DNA of 64,000 nt, from the NCBI RefSeq assembly GCF_946478805.1, contig NZ_CAMLDC010000008.1, forward strand, positions 123,510 through 187,509. Direction: 5' to 3'. The notes under the pieces were generated by a model. It saw only the letters and a list, made by a program, of their open reading frames with translations. It was not told the DNA's origin and searched no databases. Source of the DNA: an uncultured Fluviicola sp. Its GTDB lineage: Bacteria > Bacteroidota > Bacteroidia > Flavobacteriales > Crocinitomicaceae. The first letter of the stretch is position 1; every line of letters begins with the position of its first letter. This document shows positions 53,346 to 63,041 of this stretch, in pieces. Position numbers and translations under genes: made by a program.

Positions 53346-54467
53346 TTACTTTTTCGCTTTTCGTTTCTTACCCGAATTGAGAGTTTCAGAAGGGTCTTCC
53401 TCTTTTTTGTGTTTCTTTTTAGCTTCGTATTTCTCCAAAGCAGTCATGTTTTTTTTATCCTTCTTGACCGGTTTTTTAGCTTCTTCCGTTGTATTTGTTG
53501 CTTCTGAATCCGGTAAAACAGCCACATGAACATCGTTCGCACTTCCTTTTCCTTCTCCTGTCGGATCAATCCATTTGCTTTCTACTGAGGAAGTCGTTAT
53601 TTCACCGCTCTTGTTATCGATCTGACTGACAGAAACTGTATTCTGACCTTTGTTGATTCCGATAACGTCCTCTTTCAAAACCCAGCGGTTATTATCCAAA
53701 ACAAAAGCATCGTAAGACATGTCCGGAACGTAGAATTCATAAAATCCAACCATGGTTGGTGTTTCGGGCATCAAATGATCAAAAATGATCCGGTTGTATT
53801 CGGGTTCATAACGCAATGACATCACAGAACGCTCCGAATGTTCGTAAAACAAGCGTTTTGCAGTGACACTTCCTGATTTGAATAGGGGGTAGCCTAATTT
53901 CAAACTGTTCCCGGTGAAATACATCACATCGATCAACTTGGTGTTGCTCATCCGGGTTCCACCATCCCATCCCAAAACGGTATAATAGGTTTTATTTGCT
54001 TTTTCAACGGGAATAATCTGGTAATACAGTGCGCCATACCACATGTCGGCTTCTAAAGTTTCCTCCGGCTTAGCTGTCAGCATCATCGAGTTATCAATTA
54101 ATTCGATAACTTTGTGCTTGGTGTCTTTTAAGGAGTTTCTATGGAGGACGTATGCATAGTATTTTTGCGTTCCATCTTCCTGTTCCACATTCCAATTGAC
54201 GATTCTGACCAGTTTATCCGGACTATCAATCACTCCTAGAGTTCTTAATTTGGGAAACGTCAGATCAAAGACAGTTGGTTCATGAAGTGTTTGATCAATC
54301 AGTGTTTTGAATTGTTTGTTCCAGAATTCTTTTCGGTCATTCTTCTGGGAACCACGAAGAGAATCAAGTAAAACAGATAATTCCTGCTCTCTTGAATATA
54401 CATCGAATTGCCCCAGGGATTGGAGACTGATCAAAAGTGTGACTAATAAACTGAATGAAACCTTCAT
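53346..54467 (-). CDS. Secreted hypothetical protein with basic C-terminal tail
   Basis: About 373 residues from the ATG at 54467; the longer start at 54491 puts residues before the signal peptide. The signal is MKVSFSLLVTLLISLQSLGQ. The body has no motif I recognise (YSREQELSVLLDSLRGSQKN, then PTMVGFYEFYVPDMSYDAFV). The last 60 residues are strongly basic and charged, with KKDKKNMTALEKYEAKKKHK. The tail may bind nucleic acid or acidic polymers at the cell surface. Confidence 0.68.
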   Translation of the reverse strand: MKVSFSLLVTLLISLQSLGQFDVYSREQELSVLLDSLRGSQKNDRKEFWNKQFKTLIDQTLHEPTVFDLTFPKLRTLGVIDSPDKLVRIVNWNVEQEDGTQKYYAYVLHRNSLKDTKHKVIELIDNSMMLTAKPEETLEADMWYGALYYQIIPVEKANKTYYTVLGWDGGTRMSNTKLIDVMYFTGNSLKLGYPLFKSGSVTAKRLFYEHSERSVMSLRYEPEYNRIIFDHLMPETPTMVGFYEFYVPDMSYDAFVLDNNRWVLKEDVIGINKGQNTVSVSQIDNKSGEITTSSVESKWIDPTGEGKGSANDVHVAVLPDSEATNTTEEAKKPVKKDKKNMTALEKYEAKKKHKKEEDPSETLNSGKKRKAKK

Positions 54468-54521
54468 AACACTAAAACGCTTAAAAAGCAACTATGTTAC
54501 ATTTGAGGATGCACTTATTAT

Positions 54522-54869
54522 CTATAAATGCATGAAATCCTTCTTCGCAAGCAACTCATCTTCGCTTTCACGGTATTCCGGATCGTCCACGCAACAATCA
54601 ACCGGACAAACTGCAGCACATTGTGGTTCGTCATGAAAACCTACACACTCCGTACATTTATCTGTTACGATGTAGTAAACATCCATGTCTTTAGGTTCAA
54701 AATTAGCATCTGCCTGAACCTCTTCACCATTCAATGTTGTAATCAATCCTTTTAATGACGTGCCATCCGCATATGTCCATTCAGCCCCACCTTCGTAGAT
54801 TGCATTGTTTGGACATTCCGGCTCGCATGCACCGCAATTGATGCATTCGTCTGTAATCATGATTGCCAT
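54522..54869 (-). CDS. 4Fe-4S dicluster ferredoxin
   Basis: 115 residues from the ATG at 54869 (the upstream frame adds only HKKKSL). Cluster ligands are visible in [20 protein letters not shown] (54869 side) and [20 protein letters not shown], then CC near the end, giving eight cysteines for two [4Fe-4S] clusters as in Bacteroidetes ferredoxins. It carries electrons in central metabolism. It is divergent from acyl-CoA reductase, sharing a 100-bp region with two promoter boxes. Confidence 0.9.
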   Translation of the reverse strand: MAIMITDECINCGACEPECPNNAIYEGGAEWTYADGTSLKGLITTLNGEEVQADANFEPKDMDVYYIVTDKCTECVGFHDEPQCAAVCPVDCCVDDPEYRESEDELLAKKDFMHL

Positions 54870-54887
54870 AAGAGACTTTTTTTTGTG

Positions 54888-54895
54888 CAAATATA
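54888..54895 (-). promoter_or_regulatory. -7 promoter box TATATTTG of the ferredoxin gene
   Basis: Exact TAnnTTTG on the minus strand, 18 nt before the ferredoxin ATG. Confidence 0.6.
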
Positions 54896-54959
54896 AGGAG
54901 GTCTCAGATTTAAACGTTGAAATATTTTAAAAAAATAACGGATTTACTCCCGAGGGAAT

Positions 54960-54967
54960 TAATTTTG
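54960..54967 (+). promoter_or_regulatory. -7 promoter box TAATTTTG of the acyl-CoA reductase gene
   Basis: Exact TAnnTTTG, ending 4 nt before a GTG start at 54972, which would make a leaderless mRNA with a GTG initiator. Confidence 0.5.
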
Positions 54968-54971
54968 CGAG

Positions 54972-56015
54972 GTGGAAAGAAAAGCAATTATAGAAGTTTT
55001 TGGTCAGCTTAGAAAAGCGTTAAGCGCATTTACACTCAACGAACAATGGCCTGGTTACGAATGCGGATTAACAGAGGATGAGTTTTTAAGTCTGCAAAAA
55101 GTCATTAACAAAGAAGTACAGATCAATCCTTGGTTTACAAAAGAAAACTGTATCAAAGCTTTAAACGGGATTGTCCATTTAACTGAAAAAGAATCGCTTG
55201 TTGATTTTTCAAACAAGTATCAATTCACCTCCAAACCGAAAACTATTGCTTTGATAATGGCAGGAAATCTTCCTTTTGTCGGGTTTCATGATTTGTTATG
55301 TGTTTTGATAACCGGAAACAAAGCCTTGTGCAAATTAAGCAGTTCGGATTCACGAATCCCCATGAAACTGATCGAGTGGATGTGTGAATGGAATCCGGAA
55401 TTGAAAGAGTTTATCCAAATTTCAACCGGACCAATCACGAATTACGATGCTGTTATTGCAACCGGAAGCAATAATTCAATTGCTCAGTTTGAAACCTACT
55501 TCAGTCATGTCCCTCATCTGTTCCGGAAAAACAGGTCTTCTATCGCTTTATTAGATGGTTCGGAGACAAACTTGGAATTAAAGAATCTCGGATCCGATTG
55601 TTTTGATTTCTTTGGAATGGGATGCCGTAATGTTTCCAAACTCTATTTACCGATTGGTTTCAACCTGGATAGGATTTTTGAGAATTTCCTGGATCAGTCT
55701 CACCTGATTCAACACCATAAATATGGAAATAATTACGATTACAACAGGACTATTTTCCTGATGAACCAGATTCCTTTCCTGGATAATAATGTGTTTATGC
55801 TGAAAGAGGATGAGGGAATCCATGCTCCATTATCTGTAATCTATTATGAGTTCTATTCGGATAAGATGCTTGTCTTGGAAAAGTTGGAGGAGATGAAAGA
55901 AAATCTTCAGGCAATTGTCGGTCACGATTTTATTCCCTTCGGAAAAGCTCAGGCTCCTGATATTACTGATTTTGCAGATGGGGTGGATACATGTGCTTGG
56001 TTGACTTCTCTTTGA
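54972..56015 (+). CDS. Acyl-CoA reductase, LuxC-like
   Basis: 347 residues from a GTG start at 54972 that has no upstream ATG in frame before the promoter. The LuxC pattern is seen in IALIMAGNLPFVGFHDLLCV, VLITGNKALCKLSSSDS and the likely nucleophile Cys in DFFGMGCRNVSKLYLP (C218). Such enzymes reduce activated fatty acids to aldehydes through an acyl-enzyme, and are found beside ferredoxin in several Bacteroidetes, as here. Luminescence is not implied, as no luxAB homologue is present. Confidence 0.85.
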   Translation: MERKAIIEVFGQLRKALSAFTLNEQWPGYECGLTEDEFLSLQKVINKEVQINPWFTKENCIKALNGIVHLTEKESLVDFSNKYQFTSKPKTIALIMAGNLPFVGFHDLLCVLITGNKALCKLSSSDSRIPMKLIEWMCEWNPELKEFIQISTGPITNYDAVIATGSNNSIAQFETYFSHVPHLFRKNRSSIALLDGSETNLELKNLGSDCFDFFGMGCRNVSKLYLPIGFNLDRIFENFLDQSHLIQHHKYGNNYDYNRTIFLMNQIPFLDNNVFMLKEDEGIHAPLSVIYYEFYSDKMLVLEKLEEMKENLQAIVGHDFIPFGKAQAPDITDFADGVDTCAWLTSL

Positions 56016-56033
56016 AGATCAAAAAGTTTATGA

Positions 56034-56078
56034 GTTCAATTGTTCAAAGTAAAGATTGAACATTTCAATGTTTGAACC
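56034..56078. repeat. GTTCAA-type inverted repeat, second copy
   Basis: gttcaattgttcaaag (56034-56049), then ttgaacatttcaatgtttga (from 56056). The right arm resembles the repeat arm at 30015-30035 (ttgaacattttcatttgaac). It lies between acyl-CoA reductase and the autolysin. Confidence 0.5.
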
Positions 56079-56152
56079 CCTTTGACCATAAGCATTCCCA
56101 GAGTTATTAACATCAATTTCGTAGTTTTCAACAATTTTTGTAACCAAGTTTG

Positions 56153-56160
56153 TACTTTTG
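56153..56160 (+). promoter_or_regulatory. -7 promoter box TACTTTTG of the autolysin gene
   Basis: Exact TAnnTTTG, 20 nt before the preferred ATG at 56181. Confidence 0.6.
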
Positions 56161-56180
56161 CGTATTCTAGACAGAATTCA

Positions 56181-57182
56181 ATGCGTTTTAAGATGATGAA
56201 GAGCTTAGCAATTGTAGGATTTGGAATTTCTTTCTGTTCGTTTGGGGGAGAAGCTCCAGCAAAAATGAGTCAGACAGATTACGTATCGATGTGGTCGAAT
56301 GTAGCTGTTGAGCATATGCTTACTTATCGGATTCCTGCAAGTATCACACTTGCCCAGGGATTGTTGGAAAGTGGTAATGGAAATTCACCATTAGCCATAG
56401 AGGCGAACAACCATTTCGGCATCAAGTGCAGCGATTGGACAGGAGAAAAAATCTATTTTGATGATGATGCTAAAGGGGAGTGCTTTAGAAAGTATCCTAC
56501 TGCAACTGAATCCTATAACGATCATAGCTTGTTCCTTACTAAAAAACCGCGTTATGCTTCATTGTTCCAGTTTCCGGTTGATGATTATAAATCATGGGCT
56601 AAAGGATTGAAAAAAGCAGGTTATGCAACGCATCCGGAATATGCAGAGAAATTAATTGATTTGATAGAGCGTTTGAAGTTGTATGAATACGACGACAAAA
56701 CTGCGCCACTAAATAACGGGACAGAATTGTTGGCAAACAATGCGAAAGAAACCTCTAAAACAAAATCGAAAGAAGCAAGTGTGAATAAATCTGCATCATC
56801 CATGAAGATTGACGAATCTTGTTTGAAATATCAAAGCCACATTTCGAAAGAGAACAAGAACGATGTGAAGTTTATAATTGCCCGAAAAGGAGATACTTAT
56901 TATAAGATTGCGAAGGAGTTTGAACTGGCGATGTGGCAGATGTACAAGTACAATGATTTTGTCGATAAGAAAGACATGCTTGAGCCTGGAGATATCGTAT
57001 ATATTGAACCGAAGAGAAATAAGGCACGAAGTAAAGGAGCAACTTTTGTTGCAACGAAAGAGATTACATTGATAGAGATTTCCCAGGCTGAGGGAATCAA
57101 ATTGAAAAAATTGGTAAAGATGAACGGGTACACATCTGAAAAAGTTACTGTCCAGAAAGGACAAAAGATCCTTCTTCGCTAG
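56181..57182 (+). CDS. Glucosaminidase-domain peptidoglycan hydrolase with LysM repeats
   Basis: 333 residues from the ATG at 56181. The longer TTG frame at 56082 predates the promoter and is rejected. A short signal-like start (MMKSLAIVGFGISFCSFGGE) precedes a FlgJ-type glucosaminidase domain (about 35-180: YRIPASITLAQGLLESGNGN, then NNHFGIKC). Two LysM-like motifs follow in the C-terminal third (FIIARKGDTYYKIAKEFEL, then the GATFVATKEITLIEISQAEG unit), which bind peptidoglycan. It is likely an autolysin acting in wall turnover or daughter-cell separation. Confidence 0.88.
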   Translation: MRFKMMKSLAIVGFGISFCSFGGEAPAKMSQTDYVSMWSNVAVEHMLTYRIPASITLAQGLLESGNGNSPLAIEANNHFGIKCSDWTGEKIYFDDDAKGECFRKYPTATESYNDHSLFLTKKPRYASLFQFPVDDYKSWAKGLKKAGYATHPEYAEKLIDLIERLKLYEYDDKTAPLNNGTELLANNAKETSKTKSKEASVNKSASSMKIDESCLKYQSHISKENKNDVKFIIARKGDTYYKIAKEFELAMWQMYKYNDFVDKKDMLEPGDIVYIEPKRNKARSKGATFVATKEITLIEISQAEGIKLKKLVKMNGYTSEKVTVQKGQKILLR

Positions 57183-57218
57183 TTTGGTCTAGGTTGAAGT
57201 TTATTGTTGTTGTTTGTG

Positions 57219-57249
57219 AAAGGTTGTGTAATGCAACCTTTTTTTTTAT
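57219..57249 (+). terminator. Rho-independent terminator of the autolysin gene
   Basis: AAAGGTTG (57219-57226), loop TGTAATG, CAACCTTT (57234-57241), then a run of T. Confidence 0.85.
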
Positions 57250-57346
57250 TTTAGGATTTCAATAAGCAAAACCGTAATAGTCCTTGATTCAGTATACATA
57301 GGGAGTGAGATTGTTTTAAAAAACAGCTAGGATTAAAAGATTTTGT

Positions 57347-57354
57347 TAAATTTG
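57347..57354 (+). promoter_or_regulatory. -7 promoter box TAAATTTG of the 57370 gene
   Basis: Exact TAnnTTTG, 15 nt before the ATG at 57370. Confidence 0.5.
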
Positions 57355-57369
57355 AAAAACTCCTGTGTT

Positions 57370-58902
57370 ATGAAACCTTCAAACGAACTGTATAAGTTAA
57401 TCAAGTCGTTGACGAAATCCGAGAAACGATTTTTCAAGCTTTCCTCTGCTTTGCAATCGGGCGAGAAGAACTACCTGAAGATTTTTGACTTCATTGAAAA
57501 ACAAGGTGTCTATCGGGAGGAGGATCTGAAGGAATTCTTTCAGGACGAGACTTTTGTAAAGCATTTACCTTCTGAAAAGAACCACCTGTATCGTTTGATA
57601 TTAAAAAGCCTCCGCGTTTATTATTCGGAACAATCGGCATCGAGTGTCTTGAAGCAAGAACTGAAAAATGTTGAGATCTTATACAATAAAGCACTCTACA
57701 AAGAATGTGAAAAGTTTGTCCAACGGGCAAAAAGCCTCGCAATTGAACATGAAGAATTTTACTATTGGTATGAGTTGATTTCATGGGAAAAGAAATTGCT
57801 TGAAGCTGCTTATGAGGACGGTGAGTTTTCAAGAAACCTGGATGATATTATCGAAGAGGAGGAGCTTGTGATTGCAAAACTTCGAAACCTGGCAGAGTAT
57901 CAGGTGATCTACTCAAAAATAAATCTGATATTCCGTTCGGGAGGGTTTACAAGAAATGAAGAAGAGCGGAAAATCGTAGATGATATTTCCGACTACCATC
58001 TAATCAAAGGAAAGAACACTGCATTATCCACCAGGGCATCATCCATGTGCTATTATATCAAGGGATTATGTGCGGCAACCAATAGGAATTACGAGGATAG
58101 TTTTCAGTTTTTCAACCGTACAAAAGATATTCTGGATAACAATCCGTTAATAAAAGAGGATTTAGGTCAGCGTTACATCCTGACACTTTCTCATCTTTTA
58201 AGATGTTATATTGATAACAAACAATTCAAAGAGGCTACCAACGTTATTCATGAAATACGTGCATTGGAAGGTGGTAAGGGATTTAATTCAATGGATTTAT
58301 CCTTGCGTATTTTTACAATTTCCTACAACGGGGAATTTGCATTGAATCACGCTACAGGGAATTTTGAAGCTTCTGCAAAATTGGCTGAAGAGGTTCGCAT
58401 CAGATTGCGTGATCTGGATGATAAGGTCTCAAAAGAGCAAAATATCTTGTTTAGCTATAACCAGGCATATACCTATTTCGGAATCGGAGATTACAAAAAG
58501 GCGCTTTCTACGCTGAATGAGGTGTTAAATGACAATGAACAACGCTTGAGACAAGATATCTATAGTTTTGCACGGATTTTCAACCTGATTATTCATTTGG
58601 AACTGGAGAACTTCGATTTCCTTGAGTACGTCATTAAATCGACAAATCGTTACTTGAGTAAGCATGATCGCGATTATGAGATCGAAAATGTGGTAATCAA
58701 GCATTTGAGAAAATTGGCAAAGAGTATGAATATCACTCAGCGCAATGAAATTCTTGCCAAAATGAAAATTGAAGTGGCCGAATTAATGAAGGATCAACAA
58801 GAACGGGTTATTCTGGATTATTTCCATCTCCCGGCTTGGATCGATTCAAAGTTGAACAAGGTTGACTTTTCAAAAGCAATTAAAGACTACAATCATTTGT
58901 AA
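57370..58902 (+). CDS. Helical TPR-like hypothetical protein
   Basis: 510 residues from the ATG at 57370, which follows the promoter; an earlier in-frame TTG at 57343 is rejected. The protein is nearly all helical, with Tyr/Leu/Ala patterns of TPR type (SFQFFNRTKDILDNNPLIKE, YNQAYTYFGIGDYKKALSTL). The start KPSNELYKLIKSLTKSEKRF is distinctive and the middle is rich in Glu and Lys. It has no signal, so it is cytoplasmic. I do not recognise the family. Its 3' end overlaps the convergent porin gene by 10 bp. Confidence 0.72.
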   Translation: MKPSNELYKLIKSLTKSEKRFFKLSSALQSGEKNYLKIFDFIEKQGVYREEDLKEFFQDETFVKHLPSEKNHLYRLILKSLRVYYSEQSASSVLKQELKNVEILYNKALYKECEKFVQRAKSLAIEHEEFYYWYELISWEKKLLEAAYEDGEFSRNLDDIIEEEELVIAKLRNLAEYQVIYSKINLIFRSGGFTRNEEERKIVDDISDYHLIKGKNTALSTRASSMCYYIKGLCAATNRNYEDSFQFFNRTKDILDNNPLIKEDLGQRYILTLSHLLRCYIDNKQFKEATNVIHEIRALEGGKGFNSMDLSLRIFTISYNGEFALNHATGNFEASAKLAEEVRIRLRDLDDKVSKEQNILFSYNQAYTYFGIGDYKKALSTLNEVLNDNEQRLRQDIYSFARIFNLIIHLELENFDFLEYVIKSTNRYLSKHDRDYEIENVVIKHLRKLAKSMNITQRNEILAKMKIEVAELMKDQQERVILDYFHLPAWIDSKLNKVDFSKAIKDYNHL

Positions 58903-60383
58903 TCAAACTTGTATTGCATACCGACATTGAAAGTGGTATTAACAATATTCAAATCTGCCCTGCTTTCGTAAAAAGCTTTATAAACGCTGCTTTGCATCAA
59001 ATAACGAACGGATAAGTCCAGGTAGACACGACCGACCCTGAATCCCATTCCTCCACTGATTGTCTGGTTATAATTTTTCCCGTATGTCCTCATCAAGGTG
59101 TCGCCTTTGGGATAATATCCATAACCTCCACGGATGAAAACAGTATTGTTGATTGCCCATTCACCTCCAATACGAATATTTAAAGCATCAACCATTTGAC
59201 TTTTGATCACTTTGTTTTCAGCAGAAAAATCGGAGGCGGCATATGCTTGATCATTGGTTGTTTTCAAACGCCCCCAACCATAGTTCAGGTATTCCAAATC
59301 CACGTTGATACATCCGTTATCTCCAAAAACAAATGCAAGGGAACCTACAGCTTTCAATGGAGTCCAAATGCGATACTTATACTTGTCAACAGGAATCAAT
59401 GTCGGATCAACTGTTTTTAGTCCGTCATTGTGAATTGCCTGCATAGTAGCAGTAGATTCGTCGGTTATTTGATAAAACGTAGGGGTATGGATTGCAATTC
59501 CTAAACGGACATAGTCTGCAGGTAAAAAGATTGCTCCCAATTTGAGGTTGGTTCCGCCACCTTTCGAAGTATAATCGAATTGATAGATAAATGAACGCAA
59601 GGAAACACCACTGGTATCCGTAAGTGTTTCCTTATGAATAACAGATTCCGAGAAATTCAATGTATTATAGGAAACAGATGCTCCAAAATAAATCTTATCC
59701 AGATAATTTGCACTAATAGCAAAGTAGAATTCATTTATTCCACCTTTATTCAATACTGTTCGATTATGAAGCATATCTCCGGAGTTCAATCTCGGATAAT
59801 AATTGTTATTCGCATCCGGGTCGATTGCATAAGTCTGATAAGCCAAAGAGGAAGTATAAGGTTGAGCGTCGAATAAAGAATTCGGATCGATACCTGCAGC
59901 TCCTGCAGCAAACACATCTAAAAGGGATTCGAATTGCTGTCCACTGTAATTGAACGAGTTGTTGAAATTAGCCACGCGGTTTATCCCAAATGAAATCTGG
60001 GTATAGATCAAGCCGGAGTTTGAGCTGGAAACATCGCTTACGACGGTACCTGCCAAATTAGGAAGCCGAACCTTGAAGTCGTCCATGGAAGAGGTTCCAT
60101 TTGATACCGGTTCACCATTACCTCTGAAGTGAGCTGTATTCTTAACACTTGTACCTGCTATTCCAAAGGAAAAAGAACTTACGGAAGACCGTCCGAATCC
60201 TGCAGGATTTATAGCGATACAGCCACTTTCCGCACCGAGCGCTCCGAAGGAACCTCCCATTGCATCAAACCTGGCAGAACCCTGCACGTAAGTGTTGGAT
60301 AATCGATATACATCCACCTCATTTTGCCCGAACGCAAAAAAGGCTCCCGTAAAAACTGAAGCCAAAATTATTTTTGTTATCAT
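58893..60383 (-). CDS. OmpP1/FadL-like outer-membrane protein
   Basis: 496 residues with a signal peptide (MITKIILASVFTGAFFAFGQ). The N-terminal part ARFDAMGGSFGALGAESGCI, then NPAGFGRSSVSSFSFGIAG, is the plug-and-barrel start seen in OmpP1/FadL-like proteins of Bacteroidetes. The rest shows alternating strands, for example RIGGEWAINNTVFIRGGYGY and RVYLDLSVRYLMQSS. FadL proteins take up hydrophobic molecules through the outer membrane; the ligand here is unknown. It follows the YG-rich lipoprotein gene by 9 bp, so the two may be co-transcribed. Confidence 0.8.
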   Translation of the reverse strand: MITKIILASVFTGAFFAFGQNEVDVYRLSNTYVQGSARFDAMGGSFGALGAESGCIAINPAGFGRSSVSSFSFGIAGTSVKNTAHFRGNGEPVSNGTSSMDDFKVRLPNLAGTVVSDVSSSNSGLIYTQISFGINRVANFNNSFNYSGQQFESLLDVFAAGAAGIDPNSLFDAQPYTSSLAYQTYAIDPDANNNYYPRLNSGDMLHNRTVLNKGGINEFYFAISANYLDKIYFGASVSYNTLNFSESVIHKETLTDTSGVSLRSFIYQFDYTSKGGGTNLKLGAIFLPADYVRLGIAIHTPTFYQITDESTATMQAIHNDGLKTVDPTLIPVDKYKYRIWTPLKAVGSLAFVFGDNGCINVDLEYLNYGWGRLKTTNDQAYAASDFSAENKVIKSQMVDALNIRIGGEWAINNTVFIRGGYGYYPKGDTLMRTYGKNYNQTISGGMGFRVGRVYLDLSVRYLMQSSVYKAFYESRADLNIVNTTFNVGMQYKFDYK

Positions 60384-60392
60384 TTATTCAAT

Positions 60393-61379
60393 TTATCTTC
60401 TACCACCGCTTCTTGCTCCTCCTGAACTTGGTGAACTAACATTTCCTCCACCTCCAGAGCTCCCGCCACTTCTGATTGTAGGAGTTGTTGATCTGGTATT
60501 TGTATTAATGTTAGAGTTGTTAAATGTTCTATTGTTACTTCCGTTCGGATTGATTCCCGATTCACCTGTTCTTTGATAAGTTCCGGTTTGTTGACCCGAT
60601 GTTGAAGGCCGGGAAACAGATGGTCTCAGATATTCGCGATTAGTTGTTGAATTTACAGAGCGTCCGTTATTCGTTACAACAGGTGAAGAATTGATATTGG
60701 CATTTGTATTTCTTCCAACTCCGGTATAACCGTGATTTGGATTAGCCATTATTTGATTCGGGTAACTTACAATCCCATTGTTGGTTGTAGAGCCCATTCT
60801 ACCGCCGGAAGTGCCTGCATGTGCGCTGGACAAGTTTCTGCCTGTATTCGGTTTGCTGACAGGTGTATACCATGAACTGTTTCCGTAAGATGGATAGGAT
60901 TGCCCGTAACCACCTCCATAATAGGAGTTTCCATAGCCATTATATCCGTAGCCATAATAAGGATTATACCCATAGGTATTGTATCCATAACCGTAGTAGG
61001 AACCGAATCCCATTGAAGGATAGAAATTGTTCCCGTAACCATATCCGTTCGGATGATAGTAGCTACCGTAACCATAATAACCCAAACCACTCATCGATGA
61101 ATAGGGCGAATAGCCGTAGTATATGTATTGGGAATTATAAAAATAATCGTTGTATTGTCGAGGGGAAACATAGGTTGTCCTTTCAGGAGCAGTTTCCGTT
61201 TGCTCTTTTTTTGCTACGAATGTGGCATAGTCGGTTACGTCATTCAAATCCGTTCCCGGAGGCATTATAGGTGTACGAGTATTGTAAACATCGTCCTGCA
61301 TAAAATGTTCGGAAGTATTACAACTCGCCAAGGATGCGATTGCGCCCAAACACACTCCGAATTTTAACATTTTGTACAT
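60393..61379 (-). CDS. Tyr/Gly-rich lipoprotein with low-complexity C-terminus
   Basis: About 328 residues from the ATG at 61379, which is followed by a lipoprotein signal (MLKFGVCLGAIASLASC, lipobox LASC). The upstream in-frame region to 61472 overlaps the proS start and is rejected. Residues about 95-170 are a run of Tyr and Gly (YYGYGYNTYGYNPYYGYGYN and similar). The C-terminal third is rich in Asn, Ser, Thr, Gly and Arg, ending SSGGGGNVSSPSSGGARSGG. It should be anchored and surface-exposed or periplasmic. The composition is like adhesive or matrix proteins, but no function is shown. Confidence 0.72.
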   Translation of the reverse strand: MYKMLKFGVCLGAIASLASCNTSEHFMQDDVYNTRTPIMPPGTDLNDVTDYATFVAKKEQTETAPERTTYVSPRQYNDYFYNSQYIYYGYSPYSSMSGLGYYGYGSYYHPNGYGYGNNFYPSMGFGSYYGYGYNTYGYNPYYGYGYNGYGNSYYGGGYGQSYPSYGNSSWYTPVSKPNTGRNLSSAHAGTSGGRMGSTTNNGIVSYPNQIMANPNHGYTGVGRNTNANINSSPVVTNNGRSVNSTTNREYLRPSVSRPSTSGQQTGTYQRTGESGINPNGSNNRTFNNSNINTNTRSTTPTIRSGGSSGGGGNVSSPSSGGARSGGRR

Positions 61380-61403
61380 ATTGATAAAGATTAACTGGTT
61401 GAT

Positions 61404-61411
61404 TAAAGATA
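61404..61411 (-). promoter_or_regulatory. -7-like box TATCTTTA of the YG-rich lipoprotein
   Basis: One mismatch from TAnnTTTG on the minus strand, about 24 nt before the ATG at 61379. Confidence 0.4.
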
Positions 61412-61465
61412 GCTTATTTATTTCTAATTTTACGGTTTTATTTTTAAAATTTAACATACTCAAAA

Positions 61466-62941
61466 ATGTCACAGAAGTACGCTACTCGCGCCGAAGATTA
61501 TTCAAAGTGGTATAATGATTTAATTTCCAGAGCTGATCTTGCTGAGCACTCGGATGTTAAAGGAATGATGGTGATCAAACCCTATGGTTATGCCATTTGG
61601 GAAAACATGCGTGATATATTGGACGCAAAGTTTAAAGAAACAGGTCACCAAAACGCGTACTTCCCTTTATTGATCCCCAAAAGCTACTTAAGCAAGGAGG
61701 CGTCTCACGTGGATGGATTTGCAAAGGAATGTGCCGTTGTAACGCATTACCGTTTGAAAAATGATCCGAATGGAGGTGGTGTGATCGTTGATCCGGACGC
61801 AAAGCTGGAAGAAGAGCTGATTGTTCGCCCGACTTCTGAAACTATTATCTGGAACTCATATAAAAAATGGATTCAATCCTACAGAGATTTACCAATACTG
61901 ATTAACCAATGGGCGAATGTGGTTCGTTGGGAGATGAAAACACGCTTATTTCTTCGTACATCGGAGTTTTTGTGGCAAGAAGGGCATACGGCTCATGCTA
62001 CGAAAGACGAGGCTATCCGGGAAACAGAGCAGATGTTGGATGTTTATGCCGAATTTGCAGAGAAATATATGGCAATGCCGGTTATCAAAGGACATAAAAC
62101 CGAAAGCGAGCGTTTTGCAGGGGCAGATGATACTTATTGTATCGAAGCGATGATGCAGGACGGAAAAGCGCTTCAAGCCGGAACTTCTCATTTTTTAGGT
62201 CAGAATTTTGCTAAAGCATTCGAGGTTAAATTCAGTGATGCGCAAGGGAAACAGGAATATGTCTGGGCTACATCATGGGGTGTTTCGACACGTCTGATGG
62301 GAGCATTGATCATGACACATTCTGACGACGAAGGATTGGTTGTTCCTCCATTATTGGCGCCAATTCAGGTGGTTATCGTTCCAATTTACAAAACAGATGA
62401 AGAACTACAATTGATCAATGATGCGGTTGCTAAAATCTCTGCGGAACTGAAAGATCTGAAGATCAAAGTGAAATACGATTCCGATGATCAAAAAAGACCG
62501 GGATGGAAATTTGCCGAATATGAGGCAAAAGGTGTTCCTGTCCGGATTGCTATCGGACCACGTGATCTGGCAAATGGGGTGGTGGAGATCGCTCGTCGTG
62601 ATACAAAAGAGAAGTATGCGATGAATATCGAAAATATTGGAAACTCGATCGAGAATCTGCTTTCTGATATCCAGGATAATCTCCTTAAAAAAGCACAGCA
62701 GTTCCGAGTTGACAATATGCACGAAGTGGATACTTATGAAGAGTTCAAGACACAATTGGAAGAAATAGGGGGTTTCTATTTGGCACATTGGGACGGGACA
62801 AAAGAAACGGAAGCTAAGATCAAAGAAGAAACAAAAGCAACAATACGTTGTATTCCAATCGAAATCTCCTCTGAACCGGGCAAATGCATGGTGACGGGGG
62901 CTCCTTCGAAAGGACGCGTGGTTTTTGCTAAAGCATACTAA
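61466..62941 (+). CDS. proS: Prolyl-tRNA synthetase, short (eukaryote/archaeal-like) type
   Basis: 491 residues. The enzyme charges tRNA-Pro. The short form lacks the editing insert of E. coli ProS. Class II motifs are visible: motif 2 in [19 protein letters not shown] and [20 protein letters not shown], then [12 protein letters not shown], and motif 3 in [20 protein letters not shown]. The anticodon-binding domain follows ([20 protein letters not shown]) and a zinc-like C-terminal end ([17 protein letters not shown]). It is divergent from the YG-rich lipoprotein. Confidence 0.95.
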   Translation: MSQKYATRAEDYSKWYNDLISRADLAEHSDVKGMMVIKPYGYAIWENMRDILDAKFKETGHQNAYFPLLIPKSYLSKEASHVDGFAKECAVVTHYRLKNDPNGGGVIVDPDAKLEEELIVRPTSETIIWNSYKKWIQSYRDLPILINQWANVVRWEMKTRLFLRTSEFLWQEGHTAHATKDEAIRETEQMLDVYAEFAEKYMAMPVIKGHKTESERFAGADDTYCIEAMMQDGKALQAGTSHFLGQNFAKAFEVKFSDAQGKQEYVWATSWGVSTRLMGALIMTHSDDEGLVVPPLLAPIQVVIVPIYKTDEELQLINDAVAKISAELKDLKIKVKYDSDDQKRPGWKFAEYEAKGVPVRIAIGPRDLANGVVEIARRDTKEKYAMNIENIGNSIENLLSDIQDNLLKKAQQFRVDNMHEVDTYEEFKTQLEEIGGFYLAHWDGTKETEAKIKEETKATIRCIPIEISSEPGKCMVTGAPSKGRVVFAKAY

Positions 62942-62942
62942 A

Positions 62943-63027
62943 TAAATTGAAAATGCAGAATTCAAAATTGAGAAGGGATTGTAAGTTTTAAACCAATTTC
63001 CCTTCTCAATTTTCCATTTTCAATTAG
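62943..63027. repeat. Dispersed inverted repeat, TTGAAAAT family, copy 2
   Basis: Left arm taaattgaaaatgcagaatt (62943-62978, continuing to aaggga) and right arm tcccttctcaattttccatt (62999-63027) pair over about 26 bp with an 8-nt bulge. The sequence closely matches the arms of the repeat at 37412-37509. It may also act as a hairpin after proS. Confidence 0.7.
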
Positions 63028-63041
63028 CAATTCAGAGAACG

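Noticed and set aside
56082..56180. Extended TTG start for the autolysin
   Set aside because: The added codons cross the TACTTTTG promoter and lack a signal; ATG at 56181 starts the signal-like segment.
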